From Burkholderia multivorans (GTDB lineage: Bacteria; Pseudomonadota; Gammaproteobacteria; Burkholderiales; Burkholderiaceae), in contig NZ_JAAGNW010000015.1 in NCBI RefSeq assembly GCF_010645215.1, forward strand, positions 6,310 to 40,816: a stretch of 34,507 bases of DNA. Reading direction: 5' to 3'. Both the position numbers and the translations under genes were made by a program. The notes under the pieces were generated by a model, which saw nothing but the letters and a program-made list of their open reading frames with translations, ran no database searches and was not told the DNA's origin. Positions 29,243-34,507 of the stretch are shown piece by piece; the first letter of the stretch is position 1, and each line of letters begins with the position of its first letter.

Positions 29243-31513
29243 TCAGAAATCCACCTTCATGCTGACCGAGACGCTGCGGCCGGGCGACGTATAGGCGTCG
29301 AGCACCTTCGAATCGGCGGTGATGCCGCGCACGTCCGACCAGTTCCAGTACTTGCGGTCGAACAGGTTGTGGATGCCGAGATAGGCGCTCACGTGCTTGT
29401 TGAAGCGATAGCCGCTGCGCACGTCGACGACGAACGACGACGGCGGCGAATAACAGGTCTTGCCGGTGCCGCATGCATCGGACGCGATGTCCTGCTGCTT
29501 CTTCGCGGCCTGGAACAGCAGGTCGGTCTGCACGAACCAGCGCTCGGTCGGCTCGTAGCGCACGCCGAATACGGCCGAGAACGGGTTGATCGTGTTGAGC
29601 GGCTCGCTCGCCGCGCCGTTGTCCTGGGTCGAGCCCTTGGTGAACGCGAGCGCGGTCTTGAGCGTGATGCCGTTCGGCATCACCCATTCGGCGCGGCCCT
29701 CGAAGCCGTGGATGCGCGCCTTCGCGAAGTTCACGTACTGGAACACCAGCGGATCGTTCGGGCGGCCGCTGCCGCTGATGGTCCGCTGCGAGATGAAGTT
29801 CCGGTAGTTGCCGGTGAACGCGGCCGCGCTGTAGCGCAGCGGCCCGTAGCCGGTGCCGAGCGTGCCGCGGAAGCCGGCCTCGAAGGTGTCGCTGGTCTCG
29901 GGCTTCAGGTTCGGGTTATAGCCGTAGACCGGGTTCGAGAAGCTGTTGTTGACCTGATCCGGGGTCGGCGTGCGGAAGCCGTGCGCGTACTGCGCATACG
30001 GGATCAGCATGGGCGACACTTCGTACAGCACCGCGACGCGCGGCGACAGCTCATGGTCGCTCGATTTCACCGCCTGTCCGGTGAACAGCGGATCGCCCGT
30101 GACCGGGCTCAGGCGATACGCGTCGTAGCGCAGGCCCGGCGTGACCGACAGCTTGCCGAAGCTGATCTGGTCCTGCAGGAACGCGCCGAGCAGCGTGTAG
30201 TCGGTATCCGGGAACGCCTTGTTCGGGAACGATTCGCCGACGCCCGGCACGGTGCCGTTGCGCAGGCTCTTGATGCGGGCGCTGCTGCCGTCCACGCCGT
30301 ACAGTAGCTTGTGCGCGAACGGGCCCGTCGAGAAGCCGCTTTCCGCGAACGCCGAACCGCCGAACGTGTGTTCCGAATAGTCGTTGTCGCGCGAGCGCGA
30401 TTGCAGGCGGCCGCCGCGGGTCTCGAACGAATACTGTTCCTGCTTCGCGTCCTGGTAGTAGAACTGCACGTGCGCGGTCTGGAACCAGCGCGCGTCCGCG
30501 TTGTGGAAATCGTAGTCGAGGCTGAAGCGATTGCGCTCCAGGCGATCGTTCGCGGTCAGGCCGAGCGTGGTCGGCGGGTTGATCGCGGACAGCACGTTGG
30601 TGTCGACCCGGCGCCGCACGGCCTCGGCCGTGAACTTGATCGTGTCGTAGCGGGTGGGCGTGACGACCAGCTTGCCGAGCAGCGATTCCGTATAGGTGTC
30701 CTGCGGGTTGGCGGTGGTGCGCGCGGTGGACGCCGAGTTGTTGCCGCCGCGCGTGTCGACCTCGTGGCCGCCCCGGCCGTCGGCGATGATCATGCCCTGC
30801 ACGAGATCGTTGCCGGCCGCCGCCGACACGGTCGCGCCGACGCTGCGGTCGGTCGAATCGTAGCTGGGCCGGAACGAGAAGTAGGTTTTCTTGTTGTAGA
30901 CCGACAGCAGGTCCTGCGGATCCTTGGTGATGAAGTTGACCGCGCCCGTGAGGCCGTCGCTGCCGTACAGCGCCGATGCGGGGCCGCGCAGGATCTCGAT
31001 GCGCTTGAGCGTGTCGAGGTCCGCGTAGTCGCCGCGGCCGGCTTCGAGCGGGCCGAACGCGAACGAGTTCGGCAGGCGGATGCCGTCCTGCATCAGCAGC
31101 ACGCGATTGCCTTCGAGGCCCCGGATGTTGATGCTCGAATCGCCGTCGCGGCCGCCGGCGAGCGCGGCGCTTGCCGGACGGTAGGTGGTGCGCCGCACGG
31201 TGACGCCCGGCTCGTAGCGCAGCGCGTCCTTGATGTTGGTGGCCTGCTGTTCCTCGAGATCCTCGGCGGTGATCACCGATACGCTCGCCGCGGTGCGGCT
31301 GACGGCCGTCGCGGTGCGTGTCGCGGTGACCGCGATCGGATCGAATGATTCGCCCGGCTTGACGGCTGCGACCTGGATCGCTTGCGTGCCGGCTTGAGTC
31401 GTGACGGACGGATCGGTAGCGGCGCCCGCCGCCTGCGCGGTGGCGGCATAAACGCTGAATGCGCCGCAAAGCGCGGCGCACAGCGGCCGCCGCGCCAACA
31501 AATGTGGATGCAC
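29243..31513 (-). CDS. hmuR: TonB-dependent outer-membrane haem receptor
   Basis: This 756-residue receptor has a signal peptide ending near TAQA (24-27), a TonB box within DPIAVTATRT (58-67), a plug domain to about 200 (ITAEDLEEQQATNIKD, RGLEGNRVLLMQDG, ILRGPASALYGSDGL) and a 22-strand barrel ending in Phe. The haem-receptor signatures are HGFRTP (511-516, the FRAP box variant) and NPNLKPE (533-539) with His511 beside them. The start is GTG at 31513 with GGGAG seven bases before. It is first in the hmuRSTUV operon and is driven by a Fur-controlled promoter. Confidence 0.94.
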   Translation of the reverse strand: MHPHLLARRPLCAALCGAFSVYAATAQAAGAATDPSVTTQAGTQAIQVAAVKPGESFDPIAVTATRTATAVSRTAASVSVITAEDLEEQQATNIKDALRYEPGVTVRRTTYRPASAALAGGRDGDSSINIRGLEGNRVLLMQDGIRLPNSFAFGPLEAGRGDYADLDTLKRIEILRGPASALYGSDGLTGAVNFITKDPQDLLSVYNKKTYFSFRPSYDSTDRSVGATVSAAAGNDLVQGMIIADGRGGHEVDTRGGNNSASTARTTANPQDTYTESLLGKLVVTPTRYDTIKFTAEAVRRRVDTNVLSAINPPTTLGLTANDRLERNRFSLDYDFHNADARWFQTAHVQFYYQDAKQEQYSFETRGGRLQSRSRDNDYSEHTFGGSAFAESGFSTGPFAHKLLYGVDGSSARIKSLRNGTVPGVGESFPNKAFPDTDYTLLGAFLQDQISFGKLSVTPGLRYDAYRLSPVTGDPLFTGQAVKSSDHELSPRVAVLYEVSPMLIPYAQYAHGFRTPTPDQVNNSFSNPVYGYNPNLKPETSDTFEAGFRGTLGTGYGPLRYSAAAFTGNYRNFISQRTISGSGRPNDPLVFQYVNFAKARIHGFEGRAEWVMPNGITLKTALAFTKGSTQDNGAASEPLNTINPFSAVFGVRYEPTERWFVQTDLLFQAAKKQQDIASDACGTGKTCYSPPSSFVVDVRSGYRFNKHVSAYLGIHNLFDRKYWNWSDVRGITADSKVLDAYTSPGRSVSVSMKVDF

Positions 31514-31665
31514 GGATGGTCTCCCAGTGGATTAAGCCCGAAGGCTGGCTGGGTGAACGCGTACACCTGGCTGGCCGCGCCGCCGGTCAAGGGCGACACG
31601 TCGTAAGAAATGAAAGAAAACTTGCGATCGCGAAAGAAACGAAAGAGGATTCGCGATAAGTCGCC

Positions 31666-31694
31666 AGTGTAATTGAGAATGATTATCAATTCAA
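31666..31694 (-). promoter_or_regulatory. hmu promoter with embedded Fur box
   Basis: On the minus strand TTGAAT (31694 to 31689) and TACACT (31671 to 31666) are separated by exactly 17 bases, and that spacer is the Fur box TTGATAATCATTCTCAA (31689 to 31673). It matches 14 of 15 positions of the 7-1-7 consensus TGATAAT-N-ATTATCA. Fur with iron bound would cover the promoter, so haem uptake should be on when iron is scarce. Confidence 0.85.
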
Positions 31695-31698
31695 TCTT

Positions 31699-31711
31699 TG
31701 CAAGAATTGCA
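31699..31711. promoter_or_regulatory. TGCAA-GAA-TTGCA dyad just upstream of the hmu promoter
   Basis: A perfect 5-3-5 inverted repeat is centred about 46 bases upstream of the predicted transcription start, a usual place for an activator next to RNA polymerase. No regulator is known to me for this sequence. Confidence 0.35.
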
Positions 31712-31902
31712 TGAAGCGAGACGATGGCGTGAATTGGTGATGGATAGGGCGAACTTATCAAAGTGCAACTAACGGTCTATCCGATTAGCGTCAGTAGAAT
31801 GAAGGGGCTGGATCAAGCTTGCAGATCGCGAGGCCGGGCCGGTTTTCCGGTGAAAGGGCGGGCGGCGCGGGCGTCACCCACGCCGATTCGGGGCCGGCTG
31901 GA

Positions 31903-32562
31903 TCAGTAGACGCGGGGGATCAGGCGCCAGGTTCGCGCGCGATACGCGTCGTATTCGTCGCCGAACTGTTCGTGCAGCAGCTTTTCCTCGGCATGCATGC
32001 GCGCGACGAGCGGAGGGAGGAGCAGCGCGGTCAGCACGATGCCGGCCAGCGAGCGGAACGCGAGCGACCAGCCCAGCCCGTTGATCAGCAGGCCGAGATA
32101 GCTGGGATTGCGGATGACGCGATAGAGCCCGTCGGTGACGAGGGTATGGCCGGGCTGGATCGCGACGAGGCCGCTGAAGCGCTTGCCCAGTACGAACACC
32201 GGGGCGAGGCGGAGCATGCCGCCGGCGCTGAAGAGCGCGACGCCGATCCAGCGCGCTGCGTCGCCGTCGATGGTCCAGACGTTCATGCGGTCGGAAAAGG
32301 CAGGTACGACGCAGGACAGCAGCCCGACCACGCCGAATACGGGCAGCACCCAGCGGTTCGTGCGGGCTTCGCGTTCGCCGGGACTCAGGTTGGCCTGCGA
32401 GAACAGCGAGACGAAGGCCATCGCCACGGTGGCGAGCGTGACGGCCGTGAGCGCGGGTTCGGCGAAGAAGGCGTGGAGGCCGCCCCTGGCGAGGATCGCG
32501 AGGCCGAGGTAGACGGCGGTCGAGACGAGGATCGCGGGGCTGAGTTGGGGATTGAGTTTCAT
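31903..32562 (-). CDS. Isoprenylcysteine carboxyl methyltransferase-like membrane protein
   Basis: This 219-residue inner-membrane protein has about five helices. The C-terminal half has the ICMT/PEMT methyltransferase pattern: GHTLVTDGLYRVIRNPSYLG, then a helix pair, then HAEEKLLHEQFGDEYDAYRART. Bacterial members lack prenylated protein substrates, and their acceptors (lipids or small molecules) are mostly unknown. MKLNPQLSP at 32562 is chosen because the upstream extension is Pro/Arg-rich shadow sequence; the Shine-Dalgarno is weak. It follows the small gene at 32662 by 99 bases. Confidence 0.85.
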   Translation of the reverse strand: MKLNPQLSPAILVSTAVYLGLAILARGGLHAFFAEPALTAVTLATVAMAFVSLFSQANLSPGEREARTNRWVLPVFGVVGLLSCVVPAFSDRMNVWTIDGDAARWIGVALFSAGGMLRLAPVFVLGKRFSGLVAIQPGHTLVTDGLYRVIRNPSYLGLLINGLGWSLAFRSLAGIVLTALLLPPLVARMHAEEKLLHEQFGDEYDAYRARTWRLIPRVY

Positions 32563-32661
32563 GCGCGTTTCACCGGGTGGACGTGGCGGCCCGCCGCGTG
32601 GCCGAGCGGGTGGCAAGGCGCGGCGAAGCAGCGGCTGCGCCCGCCGCGGCATGCGGCTGCC

Positions 32662-32889
32662 TCATCCGAGCGATTCGATCCGGATCAGCAATTTCCTGGC
32701 GTGCGTGATCATCGCGTCGTGGAGTTCCTTGTCCGCGGGCGACGCGTGCGGCGTGCCCTCCGCAAAGCCGATCTGCTGCCGGAATCCTTCGACGAGCGCG
32801 CGGCGCAGGTCGTCCGGCATTGCCCGGATCATCGACGCGACCAGCATTTCCTGGGCGCGCAGCGCGCCCGACAACGCGGTGGTGTTCAT
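32662..32889 (-). CDS. Small protein of unknown function
   Basis: This 75-residue protein begins MNTTALSGALRAQEMLVASMIRAMP. It is mostly helical and without membrane segments or Cys. GGAGG six bases before the ATG at 32889 makes it a credible gene. Its pattern (two amphipathic helices, FRQQIGFAEG in the middle, KELHDAMITHARKLLIRIE at the end) is not one I can assign. It may share a transcript with the methyltransferase-like gene downstream. Confidence 0.65.
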   Translation of the reverse strand: MNTTALSGALRAQEMLVASMIRAMPDDLRRALVEGFRQQIGFAEGTPHASPADKELHDAMITHARKLLIRIESLG

Positions 32890-32983
32890 GCGGACCTCCA
32901 ATCGGTGGAAGAACGCAAGCCCGGGCCGGGCTCGCGGTTGCTCCTTCCATCGTAGGCGCTGCGACGCGAAGCTGCCGAGCCGC

Positions 32984-33946
32984 CTAGCGCCGCGCGCCCC
33001 GTTCGGTCGCTTCGGCCAGGCTCAGCACGGTCTGCGCGATCGACTGCGTCGTCGCGAGCGTGTTGATCACGCCCGAGCGCAGCGCGCCCAGGATGCCGGT
33101 CGCCTTGGTCGGCTCGCTCGCGGTCGCGATCACGTTCGGAATCCGCTTCAGGTCGTCGAGCGTGAGGCCGATCACGCGCCCGCGCAACATCGTGGTGGTC
33201 GGCTCGCCGTGCAGGTCGATGAAGTCGTAGCCCATGATGTCGCCGACGGCCCCCGCACGCTTCGCCTCGGCCATTTCCTCGGGCGTGAACCAGCCCATCC
33301 GGACCATGTTGCTGTCCTCCAGGATGTCGCCGATTCCCACCAGCGCGAACGAGGCGCGCCGCGCCTTGTCGAGCGACTGGCGTACGACGTCGTTGTCGAG
33401 CAGCGCCTTGAACAGCTGCGGATCGTTGACGAGCGCGGGCGCGTAGAGCGTCTCGCTCTCGCCGCCGAAGCGCGCGGCGAGCTGACGGCAGATGTGGTCG
33501 GCATTCATGGTTTCGCCGCCGCGATACGAGCCGCCGATCGCGGAGACGAACGAGCAGCGCCGCTGCGCGGTCGACACGGCGTGCCGGGATACCGCGCTCA
33601 CGTTGCGCCCCATGCCGACCGCGACGATCGAGCCGTCGGCCAGCACCCGGTCGAGATAGCTCGCGACGAGGCCCGCGAGCAGTTCGCGCTGGCTGTCCTG
33701 GTTGTGATGATCGACGGAGATGATGGCGCGCTGGATGCCGAAATGCGCGATCAGCGCCTGTTCCAGATCCTGCACGGCGCGCGAATGGTGCCGCACGCGG
33801 ATCTCGACGATGCCCTCCTCGACGGCGCGCTTCAGCATCCGGCCGACTTTCGGGCGCGAGATCGCGAACTTGTGCGCGAGTTCTTCCTGGGTCAGCCCGT
33901 CGACGTAATAGCAGGTCGCGAGCTGCGTGAGTTCTTCGTTTGTCAT
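32984..33946 (-). CDS. SorC/DeoR-type sugar-binding transcriptional regulator
   Basis: This 320-residue SorC-family regulator has an N-terminal helix-turn-helix (DGLTQEELAHKFAISRPKVG, then RMLKRAVEEGIVEI) and a C-terminal phosphosugar-binding domain with VAVGMGRNVSAV, SAIGGSYRGG, FALVGIGDI and GDIMGYDFIDLHGEP. Such proteins sense a phosphorylated sugar or polyol of the pathway they control; EryD of the erythritol operon is one example. It begins 34 bases after the isomerase gene on the same strand, so both are probably cotranscribed from a promoter to the right of the window. The Shine-Dalgarno is weak. Confidence 0.9.
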   Translation of the reverse strand: MTNEELTQLATCYYVDGLTQEELAHKFAISRPKVGRMLKRAVEEGIVEIRVRHHSRAVQDLEQALIAHFGIQRAIISVDHHNQDSQRELLAGLVASYLDRVLADGSIVAVGMGRNVSAVSRHAVSTAQRRCSFVSAIGGSYRGGETMNADHICRQLAARFGGESETLYAPALVNDPQLFKALLDNDVVRQSLDKARRASFALVGIGDILEDSNMVRMGWFTPEEMAEAKRAGAVGDIMGYDFIDLHGEPTTTMLRGRVIGLTLDDLKRIPNVIATASEPTKATGILGALRSGVINTLATTQSIAQTVLSLAEATERGARR

Positions 33947-33980
33947 GTCGTAGTCGATTGGCGCGCGCTGCGCGGCCGTG

Positions 33981-34475
33981 TCACGAGCCGCGCGGCGCGT
34001 CGTTCGGGCCGGCTTGGGGGACGCCGGCCCGGCGGTCGTATTCGGCGATGCGCTCGACTTTCGGCCCGGAGCGCCCGCCGTCGAATTCTGCCTTAAGCCA
34101 GGCGTCGACGATGCTGTTCGCCAGCTCGACGCCGATCACCCGCGCGCCCATCGTGATGATCTGCGCGTCGTTGCTGCGCCGCGCGCGTTCGGCCGAGTAG
34201 GTGTCGTGACACTGCGCCGCGCGGATGCCCGGCACCTTGTTCGCCGAGATCGCGACGCCGATCCCGGTGCCGCACAGCAGGATGGCCCGCGCGAATTCGC
34301 CGGCGGCGACCCGCTGCGCGACCGCGATCGCGATGTCGGGATACAGCACCGATTCGTCCGCGTTGTGGGTGCCGAAATCGACCAGCTCGACCTCGGGGTG
34401 CCGCGCGCGCAGGTGGACCTTCAGCGATTCCTTCAGCGTGTAGGCCGCTTCGTCGCAGCCGATCGCCACTTTCAT
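33981..34475 (-). CDS. RpiB/LacAB-family sugar-phosphate isomerase
   Basis: This 164-residue isomerase interconverts aldose and ketose phosphates. Cys68 in CGTGIG (68-73) is the catalytic base, KVPGIRAAQCHDTYSAERAR (80-99) carries His90 and the phosphate-binding Arg residues, and SNDAQIITMGARVIG follows. Ribose-5-phosphate isomerase B is one option, but the HDTYSAERA...SN-AQIITMGARVIG pattern and the SorC neighbour resemble EryI-type tetrose-phosphate isomerases of erythritol loci. GGAGG lies five bases before the ATG at 34475. The genes supplying substrate would be beyond the right edge. Confidence 0.88.
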   Translation of the reverse strand: MKVAIGCDEAAYTLKESLKVHLRARHPEVELVDFGTHNADESVLYPDIAIAVAQRVAAGEFARAILLCGTGIGVAISANKVPGIRAAQCHDTYSAERARRSNDAQIITMGARVIGVELANSIVDAWLKAEFDGGRSGPKVERIAEYDRRAGVPQAGPNDAPRGS

Positions 34476-34507
34476 GGGGGCCTCCGGGCAGGCGCATCGA
34501 GTGCGCG

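Larger units (their letters stand above)
31514..31902. other. 389-base gap upstream of hmuR: 146-base leader and promoter
   Basis: No gene is seen here. The part next to hmuR is the predicted leader of about 146 bases; no riboswitch or stable fold was recognised in it. The promoter and Fur box lie at 31666-31694. The far part (31715-31902) up to the methyltransferase-like gene shows nothing assignable. Confidence 0.5.

Noticed and set aside
29369-31348. Plus-strand frames opposite hmuR
   Set aside because: No start signals or family motifs were seen; hmuR on the minus strand is certain.
1-34507. tRNA, rRNA, phage or complete insertion sequence
   Set aside because: None was recognised on either strand by eye.

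Overview
The window is a chromosomal segment of a Burkholderia-like betaproteobacterium. Nearly all of it is very GC-rich, with long antisense shadow frames. It carries an hmuRSTUV-type haem operon, a CioAB-type bd oxidase, repeated LysR regulators, and short exported Tyr/Pro/Gly-rich proteins, a set typical of that genus. I see no rRNA, tRNA, CRISPR array, complete insertion sequence or phage gene. The species cannot be named from the sequence alone.

Left part (1-11265): the end of a carboxymuconolactone decarboxylase-family gene, a small protein of unknown function, a squalene/phytoene synthase-family gene, and a Pmp3/YqaE membrane peptide. Next is a hipA-hipB locus in which hipA is broken in its kinase core while hipB and a long palindromic operator remain. 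Then comes a minus-strand cydA-cydB-DUF2474 operon (bd-type quinol oxidase) with a perfect Anr/FNR box upstream. A minus-strand operon follows of an MFS carrier, a class III CoA-transferase and a methylmalonyl-CoA-decarboxylase-like crotonase, with a divergent LysR gene. This operon has the same three-part logic as the oxalate carrier/transferase/decarboxylase cycle and is the best candidate here for an undescribed metabolic module.

Middle (11266-22096): two exported envelope proteins (one a glycine-zipper lipoprotein with a Gly/Tyr repeat tail), threonine aldolase ltaE, an alpha/beta hydrolase paired with a LysR gene, and a MerR-type regulator divergent from a methyltransferase with a SoxR-box-like operator between them. 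A 405-base stretch without a convincing gene comes next, then an STM3941-family membrane protein, an ArgP-like LysR regulator, a class A penicillin-binding protein and a TRIC/YadS-type channel.

Right part (22097-34507): a 707-residue flavin amine oxidase resembling the L-phenylalanine oxidase of Pseudomonas sp. P-501, preceded by a strikingly AT-rich promoter region. Next is a VOC protein, then haem uptake genes hmuV, hmuU, hmuT, hmuS and hmuR on the minus strand, read from a promoter whose spacer is filled by a Fur box. The window closes with an isoprenylcysteine-methyltransferase-like membrane protein, a small unknown protein, and a SorC regulator with an RpiB-type isomerase that probably begins a sugar or polyol catabolic locus outside the window.

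Functions are assigned from family motifs read by eye; no database search was possible. Starts were chosen by ribosome-binding sites and family length.
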